Source: Meghimatium bilineatum (Eukaryota; Mollusca; Gastropoda; Stylommatophora; Philomycidae). From it: a stretch of DNA of 64,000 nucleotides. Below are positions 42,530 through 53,130 of the stretch, one piece after another. The position numbers and the translations under genes were made by a program. The stretch is taken from NCBI GenBank assembly GCA_034231615.1, contig CM067314.1, forward strand, positions 11,980,263 to 12,044,262. Reading direction: 5' to 3'. Within the stretch, counting starts at the first letter, position 1. Each line of letters begins with the position of its first letter. The notes below the pieces were generated by a model that was not told the origin of the DNA, made no database searches, and worked only from the letters and a program-made list of their open reading frames with translations.

Positions 42530-43500
42530 AGATACAAATAAAATAAATCAACTAATTAAAATTCATCAATAACTTCCCTTATTATGTATTTGAGCAGTAG
42601 TGATTTCTCTTAGTGATGTCTAATCATTTTTAGTGTTATAGTTTTAAAATAAAAAATTTCATAAATCTACTAATAATCCAGGCTATCACAGATATGAAAC
42701 AGGAAAATAACAACACTACTAACTTCAGATATGAAACAGGAAAATAACAAACAATACTAACTTTATGTAAATTAAATTTGTATCACATTTAGGAAGAAGA
42801 AAAAAAAATGCTCTAATGGTCTGGGCAGAAGAAGTGACCACCTCAGCTAGGCACATCGATGGTGGCAGATAGTGGAATGACTTTCATGCTGAAATCGTAT
42901 GTGCTGGAGCAGAAGGTTAAAATAACGCAGCTCTGCAGCAAAACATACTTCCTGGATTTCGCACACATTTTTGTGTTTTGGGTATCAGAAAGGAAATGCT
43001 GAAGAAATGACTTCCATATGAAGATAAATAACTACAAATCTAGGCAAGTCACAGACCAAACTAAGAAGGATGGGGGTTGTGTAACGGATGTCAATAGTTA
43101 TGGTAACAAAAACACAAGTGCTGATACAAGCTATAATAACAGAGATAGATATCTTCAGTAAACACACATGGAGATGCTGCTATCATCAGTTAACCGAAGG
43201 CTACGGGAGACAAACCGGACAGAAAACACAACCCAGTAATGTTAGTAGTACTATTACAAGTCATTATGACCCGGTTAATGAAATATACAAGTGGTCTATC
43301 TATGTGAAGTGTCCTTTACACATATTTGTCCTCACTATCACTCTGTAAGCCTTCCTGTATACATATGGTACTTAATAATAATAGTTCAAAAAGGAATATT
43401 CTATGAAGGATTTGCTTCTATTTTATAGTGATGGTATGGAAAATTGTCACTGTGTTGCAGAGGCACAAGAACAAAGAGCACAGAATATTGACAGTCAATT
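42530..43500. other. Non-coding stretch, no gene seen
   Basis: Contains a two-copy direct repeat (CAGATATGAAACAGGAAAAT, 42690-42760). The rest is unique, with no supportable exon. Confidence 0.35.
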
Positions 43501-43504
43501 GTGA

Positions 43505-43705
43505 TTCATATCATGACGCAACCAGGAGGGTGGAGGTGCGGAGTTGTACCATAAAAGGTTAGTGAATCATAAGCCAGGCTGAAGTCAGATGTTTCAGGGC
43601 AAAAGGCAGAGATATTGCAGCTAAGCTGTAAACCATGACAACGCATTTCTATTCCATTCTTTAGACTACATCCTGCTAATCTGTAGGAGTTTGAGAAGTC
43701 AAAAT
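43505..43705 (+). repeat. SINE family A (plus)
   Basis: GGAGGTGCGGAGTTGTACCA, CAGGCTGAAGTCAGATGTTT, CAGGGCAAAAGGCAGAGATA and CTGCTAATCTGTAGGAGTTT; the 5' third is missing. Confidence 0.7.
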
Positions 43706-43785
43706 GCAGTTCTGCAAGTGAGCACGAGTAAATAAAATTGATGTTTCTGCCAATCTGTCTTTATTAAGATGTTTACACACAGAAA

Positions 43786-44192
43786 AAATAGTCTGCTATT
43801 CCATCTCATAAAAGGTAAGAATGAACTAGAGGACTACGCTGAAGTAGTCTGCTGTCACATCTCATAAAAGGTAAGAATGAACTAGAGGACTACGCTGAAG
43901 TAGTCTGCTGTCACATCTCATAAAAGGTAAGAATGAACTAGAGGACTACGCTGAAGTACGCTGCTGTTCCATCTCATAAAGGGTAAGAGTGAACTAGAGG
44001 CTACGCTAAAGTACGCTGTTGTTCCATCTCATAAAGGGTAAGAGTGAACTAGAGGTTACACTGAAGTCTGATGTGTCAGGATGAAAGTCAATGACATTGC
44101 TGCAGAGTTGTAATTCATGACACAACACATTACATTTTCTGGGCTGAACCCTGCTAATCTGCAGGAATTTGAGAATGAACACATAAAAAAGA
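43786..44192 (+). repeat. 56-bp minisatellite running into SINE family A
   Basis: Five copies of CTCATAAAAGGTAAGAATGA, ACTAGAGGACTACGCTGAAG, TAGTCTGCTGTCACAT occupy about 43786-44065. The last copy's GCTGAAGT continues directly into the SINE A body CTGATGTGTCAGGATGAAAG through GGCTGAACCCTGCTAATCTG to a decayed tail. The unit itself resembles the SINE A 5' region with an internal deletion (CATAAAAGG and GCTGAAGTC are both family A blocks). Confidence 0.8.
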
Positions 44193-44254
44193 CATAACAT
44201 AGAATATGAGTTAAGAGAATAAGAAAACTATCCAGTGGAATACAACAGAAATAT

Positions 44255-44405
44255 ACTTCTTCAGCATTCATTCTTAAACTCCTGCATGATCTCTCTTGTA
44301 CTAGGACTGGTCTTACTAGATTTCCAGCAGGATGCAGTCCAGAGAATGAAATGCGTTCTGTTGCCGGTTTATTTGTGCCAATGGCCTAACAAATGTGTCT
44401 TCAGC
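44255..44405 (-). repeat. SINE family B
   Basis: CTTCTTCAGCATTCATTCTT, GATTTCCAGCAGGATGCAGT, GTGCCAATGGCCTAACAAAT in family order. Confidence 0.75.
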
Positions 44406-44409
44406 TGTA

Positions 44410-44920
44410 AAAATATACTAAATTACATATGAAGATGAACAGTTTACTGCAGTCCATGTAGTTACTGTCCTGTTTTTTTCTTTCTTCAAGTGTCTCCATT
44501 TTGATAAAGCTCTTTTGCCCAGATCTATGGCGGAGAGGTATAAGCTTACATTTCTGATGCCAAGTAACCAGGTTCAACTTCTGCAGCAGGTAGTGGGCGC
44601 ATCCAGACCATTCACAAATAAATGACAAACTATTGAATGTAAATACTGCAGAGAAAATTACTACAGCCACAAAAAAATGCTGCTTTTGATGAATATATCC
44701 TGATTAAGATATGCTATAGAATATTCCTTTTTATCTTGATAAGGCAAATAATTTTGATTTTACATTATGCTGGCAAATGTCAATTTTGTATATACTTGTA
44801 AAAATGGATCTTAACTAATTTTTTTCTTAATGTTCATCAAATTCTGGTAACTAGAACTGTTGCTCTATGCATAGATCAGGTATCGTCATCATAGTTGTTA
44901 TATTTCCCAAGTATATCACT
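44410..44920. other. Non-coding stretch, no gene seen
   Basis: Unique AT-rich sequence downstream of the minus-strand gene. Confidence 0.35.
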
Positions 44921-44924
44921 TTGT

Positions 44925-45085
44925 CTACAGTTGCTAACTTTTGACTCTCTATTTAATGGCAACTTTATCTGCCGTTGCTAGCTTCTGACTCCCTATTTAA
45001 TGGCAATTTTCCTCTTGCTGGCTTCTGACTCCCTATTTAATGGCAATTGTATCTGCAGTTGCTAACTTTTGACTCCCTATTTAAT
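44925..45085. repeat. About 43-bp tandem repeat, four copies
   Basis: Copies of TTGCTAACTTTTGACTCCCT, ATTTAATGGCAATTTTATCT, GCAG with small deletions. Confidence 0.8.
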
Positions 45086-45089
45086 AGTA

Positions 45090-45903
45090 ACGTTACAGAA
45101 CTTTTAACTTGGAGAAATGACTAAAACCAATCTACTGACCACAGACACAAGACACCTCCAGTACAAAATTTCAAACCTACATGTGATAAAATGTTGACTA
45201 AGTTAACAAAATAGATCACGGATAAAATCATAAGCATCATGGTATATATCTTATCTTAGAAATTAACCCTGGAATGCAAGGTACATTATTATGGGTACAA
45301 AAACCTTCAAGGAAATGAGAGGGAAAGTGCTGGACCGATGTTATCATTTGACATGTAGAAATATTTGGTTCTTAGAAGAAATATGTATACAAAACATTGA
45401 AATTGTTCCAACATGGCTTCCGCAAATGATGCAGTGGGAGTTTTTGAACTTACTTTTCACAGTGTGAATTTCCTAGATGACATAACTGTATGATAAATAT
45501 GTGTAGTGTTATTTATCTGAACTATTCAATGACTTTCATTGACCCAGTAACACGAGCACATACAAATTAAGGGTTAGGTTTACTGTTAACATTTTGAAAA
45601 ACTAGACATGCATGGTCAACGGCCCCAATTTAACTGATAAATAATTACTAAAATGAATTGTCAGGCACAAAGCTGTGCACGAACATTAAATAAAATCATC
45701 TAACAAGTAACTTAAATTTTCTATGGAGACCTGTTAGAACATTTTCTATGTTTGGTATACACATTCCATTTCAAGTACCAATTTATGAAACAGGTTATCA
45801 ACTAACATTGGTTTGAGATAAATCTACAATTCAATGACTATTATTAAACTACTAAGATGGCAAGTTGAACAAAAATTGATAAACTACTAAAATGAATTTA
45901 CGC
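45090..45903 (-). other. Presumed 3' UTR and flank of the minus-strand gene
   Basis: AT-rich sequence downstream of the stop codon. I found no canonical AATAAA (TTTATT on the given strand) close to the stop, so the 3' end cannot be placed. Confidence 0.35.
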
Positions 45904-48143
45904 TCACGACGAACCACTACTTTTAAATGTTGCAGTTGGCAATCCTTGCACGAACCCTGGTAAAGAAACTTGACTACAAACTACTGGTACACCGGCAGCA
46001 CTAGCAAGTGCTGAAATTCTTGCGGCTTCGGCAGCAGCATTGCTCTGTTTACTTTTAATATTTCCCTGACCAGCAGGGCTAAGTTTGTTTGTCAATTGGG
46101 TTCTAGATATGGCAGATACAAATGGTAGTCCATTTTGTAAAGTGATGTTCGAGCCAACTGGCAACCACTGTGAACGAAGATGTTCTGAGTGAAATGAAGA
46201 ATGTGTTGTGGTGCTGGTCTGTGGTAGCCGACTCTGTGAGTTCAGGTCTTGACCTTCTTGAGATGATGATGTTGATGATGACAGAGGTAAATGTAATGAT
46301 GGCGGTGATGGCAGAGTCATTGATGTGGATAATGTGTCGGGTAACGTGTGTCGTACTGTTGTTGGTACAGATTCCAACGAAGATGGCTGTCTGACTGTTA
46401 CTAAAATTGATTCTGTTGTTGAACCACTTGAACCGGTTAAGAGGTTGTGGCGGATGGTTGTTGTTAATGATGTTGTAGGCACCAGCGAATTTTCTGAAGT
46501 CAGCGAGTACCTTATTGTATTTATTGACTTAGGACTTAAGTGAGCCGATGAAAATGATGACGTAGAAACCAATGAATTTATAGTTTGTTGAGTAACTAGA
46601 TTTTCTGGGATATTCATTCTTGATCTATGCAACTCTGAAAGTTTGGCATTTGTGGTCTGTAATTTAACTTTTGTATTTTCATGGTTGTGAAGAGAAGATA
46701 AATTTCCCTTTGAAATGTCAGCATGTTGTAGAGTTTCCACTCCAGGTAGAGTCAACCTGTGTGTCGATGAAGGTGGACAAGCGGTGATGGTGGATTTTGT
46801 AACAGTTGTTATGTGAGGTTTGGGGGAAGATGGTGGTTTATCTGATGGTCTAATGTTTTTGGATGTATCCGGAGGCATTGATAGCATTCTGTTTTGAGGC
46901 GAGGATGTAGCCAAAAGAATGTGTTGTAATGATTGCTGTGAGAGTGGTGGTCTCAACTGATGATGGACAACATGCTGAGGTTGCACGCGATGATGCTGAT
47001 GTTGATGAAGCTGAGGTGTTATCACAGAAGATTGTTTTGATGAGGTCATGAGTTTTGCTTTCTTGGCACGGGACGGTAATGATAACGGAAGTGATTCAGA
47101 TAACTCTGATGATGATTGCAATGAAAGAGGTGGTAGGCTTTGGTAAGAAGCCCCTGAAGCTTGTCTAGACTGAGCACTGTTAACAGGTAGAGATGGTATA
47201 CTGTAACCCTGAGTTGTGACAGAAGCTTCCAGATTGACTAAACTTCGGTTCAGCTCAAGATTGACTTGAGAGTGAGGTATATGTGATACAGAGGAAGTTC
47301 CTACCATCTCAGGAGGGTACCCTAAATGAGCAGAACCAGCATACACATTCGGAGTCACAGATCCAGCAATAGATGTTATTGGTTGCGAAGATGAGGGTAG
47401 ATGACGTATAACTGTCTTTGCTGTCGATGATGAGAAGGTCTCTAGGCCCATGATATGAGTGAGATTCAATCCAGAATTTTGTTCCGCGGGTAAATGAGAT
47501 TGTGATACATTTTCAATGTGCCCATATATGGCATTCAAATCAGCAGTAAATACAGATGGTATCCCATCCATGGTTGTTGCTGATGTGGAAGAGGGAGAAG
47601 ATAGCACCTGTTGCGACAGCTGCTGAAATGAGGCATTATTAATCTTGAGACCATCTTGATGTCCATAAGATGCAGGCATACTTGAAGCTGTTGTCAAAGA
47701 CAGCTGCTGCACAATACCAGCCTGGTGCAGATGTAAAACCTGTTGTTGCTGAAGGGATGTGTGCATACTTGCATGAGCTACCCCTGGTCCTGAGCTATCA
47801 TTAAGACTAGACGTCTGCATGCCCAAAATTGATGAATCACTCACAGAGGACATGACCAGATGTGGAGCCATGGAAATATCCATGCCCATATTGCCAGGCA
47901 TAGTCAGCATTCTAGTATCCCCTTGAGCAGTTGAGCTTGGGATAACCTCAGATATCAGGCCTGTGTTTTGAGCCAGCTCTGCATCTGTCTGAAGATTTTG
48001 TGCAAGCAACATGGCTATTTGCATGGACTCTTCCTCTGACATTTTGCCAGTCACAAGTTTTTCAAGAGCATCACGAGCTTTAATAGCAGATGTCAAATCT
48101 AATGTCAGATGTTCAACTTCAGACTCAGGATCCCCATTTTTAC
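45904..48143 (-). CDS. Ser/Thr/Gln-rich probable nuclear protein, last exon
   Basis: The exon opens at an acceptor (ACCATTTCAG, then GT AAA AAT) at 48143 and runs 746 codons to TGA at 45904-45906. The first 60 residues are helical and acidic (SEVEHLTLDLTSAIKARDAL, KMSEEESMQIAMLLAQNLQ). The remainder is low complexity: Ser/Thr-rich throughout, a His/Gln tract (HQHQHHRVQPQHVVHHQL) in the middle, a basic RAKKAKL patch near 47055 that could be a nuclear signal, and an alanine-rich SNAAAEAARISALASAAGV segment near the end. This composition is usual for transcription co-regulators, but I recognise no named family. Codon phase fits the exon at 50669-50809 exactly. A Met at 48183 is intronic and not the start. 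Confidence 0.82.
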
Positions 48144-48297
48144 CTGAAATGGTAACAGATAGTGTAAAAATAAAATTACACACATACTTATAGGTAAACT
48201 AACAAACACATTCGTAACTCAACTCAGAAAACAAACAACAACAGAGTTATAGGTAATAATACAAATATAATCTAAGTCACAATATAAACTTTATCAT

Positions 48298-48345
48298 TTT
48301 CAAACTCCTGCAGAATAGCAGGATGTAATCCAGAGACTGCATTAG
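48298..48345 (-). repeat. SINE family A remnant
   Basis: TTTTCAAACTCCTGCAGAAT, AGCAGGATGTAATCCAGAGA only. Confidence 0.5.
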
Positions 48346-48424
48346 TCGTGTGAAACGTGTGGTATTAGATGTAGAATAGTTGTATAATATAAAAGAAGAA
48401 TTGTCTAGCACCACCATAGTTGGT

Positions 48425-48705
48425 ACATTTGAATGTTATGTTATGTTCCTCCAGGGCCATAGGCGGCGCATAGGGCAGAAACCATAGCCTTCCATTTCTG
48501 TCTTTGTGTTGCCAGGTCTTTCAATTGTTGCGTGTTGTTTAGGTTCATTGACATGCCTTCTCTATTAATCGTTCTTCGTAGAGTTTCTCTAGGTCTCCCT
48601 CTTCTTCTTACTCCAGGTGGCACGCAATATAGTGATTGCTGGGGAATTCTTAGGCTGTTCATTCTGAGAACATGACCGATGTAAGTTAACGCCTTTGTCT
48701 AATGA
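48425..48705 (-). pseudogene. LINE tail fragment (intron)
   Basis: The minus frame reads MNSLRIPQQSLYCVPPGVRR, RGRPRETLRRTINREGMSMN, then LATQRQKWKAMVSALCAAYG before the stop: the final tail of RTE-like ORF2, including the common 'W..L...LC' ending. It sits in the intron of the minus-strand gene, same orientation. Confidence 0.7.
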
Positions 48706-48929
48706 AGGAAGATATATAGGTTTGTTTGCTTTCCTCTCTTATAGTAGTGTTAGATTTAAAGTCACTCCACTTAACGTTCAGAATGGTACGTAACATTTGA
48801 ATACATACTGTTATAGGTCTATACAAACAATTTTAGCATCAACATTGATTTATGCTGCAAAAACCTGAGAGGATTTGAACCCTCTCAACTGCCCCGTTAT
48901 CTATGGACATGACTACTAAAAAAAATTGA

Positions 48930-49135
48930 TAGCGTATCATATCCATGACGTAGTAATCAACCCAGCATTTTCTGGCTGTAGTGATTTTCTAGGCAATATA
49001 AATACGTTCAGTAGGTTGCAATTTCTAACTGAACGGTCCAGATGCTCAAATGTCTGTGGCGAGGATCGAACTTGGTAACTTGTCTGTGACAGACGCACTC
49101 TGTACCACTTGGCCACAGAGCCGGACACATGGACT
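48930..49135 (-). repeat. tRNA-derived SINE, same subfamily as 32680
   Basis: The minus strand has GTGGCCAAGTGGTACAGAGT (A box) and AAGTTCGATCCTCGCCAC (B box), then the shared body ending in CAACCCAGCATTTTCTGGCT (plus wording). It is the better preserved of the two copies. Confidence 0.8.
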
Positions 49136-49249
49136 ACTACTAAAACCGGAAGGAAAGTATATTGTTACTTCTGTGTTAATGTCTCTGCATGAATAAAGAC
49201 AGAATTATTCCTCACTCCTCAGCATCATAGAAGAAAGGAATCACTGGAG

Positions 49250-49305
49250 GATTTTATGTTGCTGTAGCATCCAATGTGGTACCCCTATGACCCTGATGGG
49301 TTACA
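49250..49305 (+). repeat. LINE 3' terminus fragment
   Basis: GCATCCAATGTGGTACCCCT, ATGACCCTGATGGGTTA is the last 50 bp of the LINE family seen at 50166, in plus orientation. Confidence 0.55.
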
Positions 49306-49634
49306 GAATTGTCTAACCAGCAAGATTACTGATCCCTTCATTGGACAGAAGCTCATAGAAGTGGATTAGAGTGGTTATGTAAGGGAATATCTAGCAAAAA
49401 AACAGTAGATCAGGGAAACTAGAGCCCATTATGCATCCTGATGAAGACTTTTAGGTTTAAATGGTGATGTTCCTTATTCCCTATTCTTTTCTTTGTTTCT
49501 CTATTTGGTCAATCAATTGTCATGAAAAGTGGTATCGTGATCATGTTTCTTCTCTATCTCGTGTTCTTAAGTTTAGTTGGTAGCATTTTCTCTCTTTTTG
49601 GTAACACTGTTTCTTTTACCAATGATATATGTGT

Positions 49635-49935
49635 TTACAATGATATACAAGGTATACCAACTTTTTTACCAACATATATTTTTACACCACTCTGGTGGTA
49701 TGGGCATGTCTTCTATGTCTAAGGTTATTCCTCAGTGTGTGGTCAAATTGGGAAGAAGATGTGGAGGCCAGAGAAAGACTTAGTTGGACAATATCAAGGA
49801 ATGGACAGGGTGTGAAGTTTCCAAACTCACCAGGATGACAACAGAAGAAAGGGATGCCTAAAGATCTTTCTGTGTCAAATGTCTGAATGTGACACACCCT
49901 TACAACTTTAATTGGTTACATTATTATTATTATAG
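49635..49935 (+). pseudogene. LINE tail fragment (plus), (ATT)n end
   Basis: Across two frames it reads WWYGHVFY, RRCGGQRKT, WTISRNGQG or DNIKEWTG-like residues, then a Trp-containing block and ends in ATTATTATTATTATAG. Order and wording match LINE tails. It lies antisense in the intron of the minus-strand gene. Confidence 0.6.
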
Positions 49936-50165
49936 TTGTACAAATTTACATTTTATGAAGGTATTTGATGGAGTAACTATTGTTGTCTCAAGTATCAGAA
50001 GAAACAAGGATTAAGTATGCTTCCTATATAGTAACCAACTGCAAAGATGGTTTGATAAAAAGCTGGAAAAAAAAAATCATAAAATCTGATACTATCTACA
50101 ATTGTAGAATAATCATATTTTATGTGCCACAGTTTCACACTGAACTGAATTTTTCTAATGCTGTA

Positions 50166-50607
50166 TAATCAATCAATCAATCAATATAACCCATAACCCT
50201 TCAGGGTCGTAGGGGTATCACATTGGAAGCTTCAGCACACTGAGTCCTCCAGCGAATTCTATCCTCAGCGATGCGGATGAGTGTGGAAATATCTAGCCCT
50301 GTCCATTCCTTGATGTTGTCTGTCCATGTCTTTATTTGTCCTCCTCTGCTTCTTCCACCCTCGACAGTTCCCTGCAGTATTATTTTTGACAAGGAATCGT
50401 GCCTGCATACATGTCCGAACCATGCTAGTTTTCGTCGTTTCACTATTGAAAGCAATGGCTCCTGGACACCTGCACACATCTCTACTTTATTTCTTACGTA
50501 CACATTGGTCTTATGTTCCCTATAGGAAATTCGTAGAATTCTTCTGTAGCATTTATACTCGAAAGCCTGTAATCTTCTCTCCATATCCGCAGTGAGTGTC
50601 CAACTCT
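50166..50607 (-). pseudogene. LINE 3' end (RTE-like), well conserved, (GATT)n tail
   Basis: The minus frame 50584-50201 is fully open for 127 codons: LQAFEYKCYRRILRISYREH, LLSIVKRRKLAWFGHVCRHD, ILQGTVEGGRSRGGQIKTWT, DNIKEWTGLDISTLIRIAED, ASNVIPLRP and stop. The 3' end is a short (GATT)n run at 50166-50185. It is severely 5' truncated but the reading frame is intact, so insertion is fairly recent. It is intronic in the minus-strand gene, sense orientation. Confidence 0.85.
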
Positions 50608-50668
50608 AATAATATTTAAGATAAAAGCCGTATAATATTTAAGATAAAAGGCACAAGAAATAACCTAC

Positions 50669-50809
50669 CAAACAAATCAAGGGCATCAAAAGGCATTTTG
50701 TTGACAACCTCCTGAAAGTCTGATTCATACAGCAGACGTGATGCTTGCTCAAGTGGTAACTCAAATGGTTTGTCAAAATCTGATGAGAAGATATAGAGAT
50801 CTTTGATTG
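50669..50809 (-). CDS. Middle exon of the minus-strand gene
   Basis: The exon is 141 bp (47 codons), entered in phase 1 after TTTGTTTTCAG and left in phase 1 at TTTG/GTAGGT. It encodes AIKDLYIFSSDFDKPFELPL, EQASRLLYESDFQEVVNKMP and FDALDLFG, a non-repetitive, mostly helical segment. A second possible acceptor 30 bases upstream (ATATGCAG) would be out of phase with the preceding exon, so the nearer one is preferred. Function is not recognised. The join to the 48143 exon produces a Gly codon. Confidence 0.75.
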
Positions 50810-50989
50810 CTGAAAACAAATTTTTCCAAACATTGAAAAACTGCATATACGTAAATGTCATATCGGTGTGTTGCTGTTCAACCACCACAGGTGATGATGA
50901 CCATTTGCTACATCCACTTTATGAAATTCAGTTAGAGGTATGACCTTATCTCTGAGTTTGTAGGTGGCTCATAAACACTATTTTGCATG

Positions 50990-51240
50990 TGGTGTTCTGT
51001 AGGTCAAAGGGCATGAGCCCATGGACCGCTGGATCAGCAACCATGGGGTGTTCACTGTTGATGGTGTCTGATTTGTCCTTAACCTATAGCCCGCCATAGG
51101 TCCCACACGTCCCCGACTGATTTCAATCCGTATACAGCCACCATGAGGCACCCGTTGCTATGCACTCAAGTAACCACAAGAAACAGCATGACGTATAGGT
51201 TCACATGACCAGGAATTAGCGCCACCTAGGTTTGTTATAT
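50990..51240. repeat. Dispersed repeat of unknown class
   Basis: Contains the block CAAAGGGCATGAGCCCATGG, ACCGCTGGATCAGCAACCAT shared with 11965-12010 and 36560-36650. The rest (CCGCCATAGGTCCCACACGT and following) is not seen elsewhere in the window. Confidence 0.45.
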
Positions 51241-51249
51241 TTTAGTTCC

Positions 51250-52310
51250 TATTCCTACATTTCTTTTTGAAGGAGGTAGTAAATCAGAGCTGTAGTTTTA
51301 ATTTTTAGACGTCTCAATAAGTGCTAATCCAGTTGAAATGGAAGTCAATTTTAGTGAAACTATTATGGATTGTGATGATGAGCAATTCTTGGGAATTGCA
51401 TTTGTTTTCAAAGAAGATATTAGTAACATGTTAGTTTTGTTATGAAATGACCTCTGACAGAAAAGGTTGAATAAATTGACAAGTGGACTACTAACGCTAG
51501 ACCCAGAAAAATGGATCGAACAAGCTTAGTGACTTCTACATGTTTTATTTGTTTTCACAGACGATATTATGTGCATGTTAGTGTGGTAATTAAATAACAT
51601 AAATATAATAGGCCTAGATATGTAGAAGAATTTTATCGGGGCAAGTACATCGGACAAGCATAGGTAAATCCATATTGTTTTAAGGGATTTTTGTTAAATT
51701 TTTGATCTTCACGACCTTCTCTCATATCATACATACAGTAACAAACTTTCCATCATTAGATTCAGTTTTCAATTCTTTATTTCCATTTTTCAAAAATTTA
51801 AATCTATAAAAACAAACAAAATTATTGTATATTCCAAATACTCCCCAAAAATAAAGCAAATTGTTAATAAAAAAAAGAATCCAGATGCTGGGGGGAATTT
51901 ACGTTATGTTAATGCAGAGTGATAAAGGTTAACTTTCTAACTAGTCTCCAATTGACACAATCTGAACTGTCATATCTACACTAATTTTGCTGTTGTGAAA
52001 ACACGTTATCTGGTTGTGTTGTGTGATATCATGGTTGCTGGTGCGCCTCTTGGCGTAGTATCTCCAGCTTCAGCATCTGTGCTCGCTTCGGCAAGACTGT
52101 GGTCCTGCTCAATGTAGAGGATGACTTTACAAAGTTAGTTTCCAGTCTCTGTTTAATGGATTACGCCCATCTCTATTTCAAGGAGTTGGCCTCGATGGGG
52201 ATCTACACTACTAAAAAAGGACACCCTCATTAGTGAGGAAAGAAAAGCTCCTGGTGTTCAAAACAACACTGCAAAATTATTCATTGGATTAGCTAAGCTA
52301 ATGCTTTAAC
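51250..52310. other. Intronic stretch, no gene seen
   Basis: AT-rich sequence in the intron between exons 52787-52990 and 50669-50809. No recognised repeat or exon. Confidence 0.35.
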
Positions 52311-52319
52311 CTGTAAGGT

Positions 52320-52410
52320 CTAAGGGCACTGTGGGTGATAAACCGTAAAGATCGCCAGGAATGAAGGCTGTCACAAGCTAGGAAAGCTCACCAAAATAAA
52401 ACACATGACG
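52320..52410. repeat. Fragment of the composite repeat
   Basis: GAAGGCTGTCACAAGCTAGG and AAAGCTCACC match 15135-15170 of the composite repeat. Confidence 0.45.
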
Positions 52411-52529
52411 AAAACAGATGTCTTATGCTTATAATATGTAAATTAAATGGTAGCACAACAAACTTGACAGAAATCATTAAAATTGAGAGTTACTTGAGAG
52501 TTTGCCATCACTTTCTGAATGGTCTTAAA

Positions 52530-52605
52530 GCACAATTGTCTGCAGCAAGATTTGAACCTGGTACCTTGGCCACCACAGCGCCACCAGAGTCTGGCACTTT
52601 TGAGA
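52530..52605 (-). repeat. tRNA-like SINE head (minus)
   Basis: The minus strand gives TGGCGCTGTGGTGGCCAAGG (A-box region) and CCAGGTTCAAATCTTGCTG (B box). A longer body is not clear. Confidence 0.55.
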
Positions 52606-52786
52606 ACAAACTGAAAAAAAATGGTTCAATTCTTTGCTTCCAGGGAGTTGGGTTCCGGAAACATATGGACAAAGATTAATATCTGAATCATAGAATATAA
52701 AAACTAAGAAAATGAGACAAATTCAGAATTGTTCACAGCAAATTCACGATAACAAAAATACAGCAAATAAAATCTATTTCTAGTAC

Positions 52787-52990
52787 CTGGTGACAATGTT
52801 TCCAATTCTAAACCATGGTCCAGATTTTTATTCCGGTTGCTAGGTGCAACCGTGAAACCAGGAACAACCACAGAAAGTTGAGGCTGCGATGTTGAAAACA
52901 CTGTTTCTTTTTCATGAGATGCAGAAGTTGACGTTACTACATCTTCGTGTTTTACCGTGTCTATGCTGGTAACATCAATGTCTGACAGAG
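52787..52990 (-). CDS. First visible exon of the minus-strand gene
   Basis: The acceptor GTGTTCTTCCCACAG (AG at 52991-52992) and the donor CCAG/GTACTAG (52786-52785) bound a 204-bp exon, phase 1 to phase 1. It encodes LSDIDVTSIDTVKHEDVVTS, TSASHEKETVFSTSQPQLSV, VVPGFTVAPSNRNKNLDHGL and ELETLSP: Ser/Thr/Val-rich, without a known domain. It must be an internal exon, so the gene continues upstream across the satellite. The three exons add up to 860 visible residues. Confidence 0.72.
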
Positions 52991-53130
52991 CTGTGGGAAG
53001 AACACATGACTCTATATGATTATTTAGAATAACATTCAAAACTAAAACCTTCATTGAGTTCTTGATTGTAGCTTTCTATAATTAAATCTGCATGCTTCTA
53101 ATTATTTCTCTGCTTTCATGACATGAAAGA

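Noticed and set aside
49430..49475. Hammerhead ribozyme core suggested by CCTGATGAAGAC
   Set aside because: No GAAA box or stems at the required spacing.
50797..50840. Longer version of the middle exon beginning at ATATGCAG
   Set aside because: It would be out of phase with the 52787-52990 exon and its pyrimidine tract is poor.
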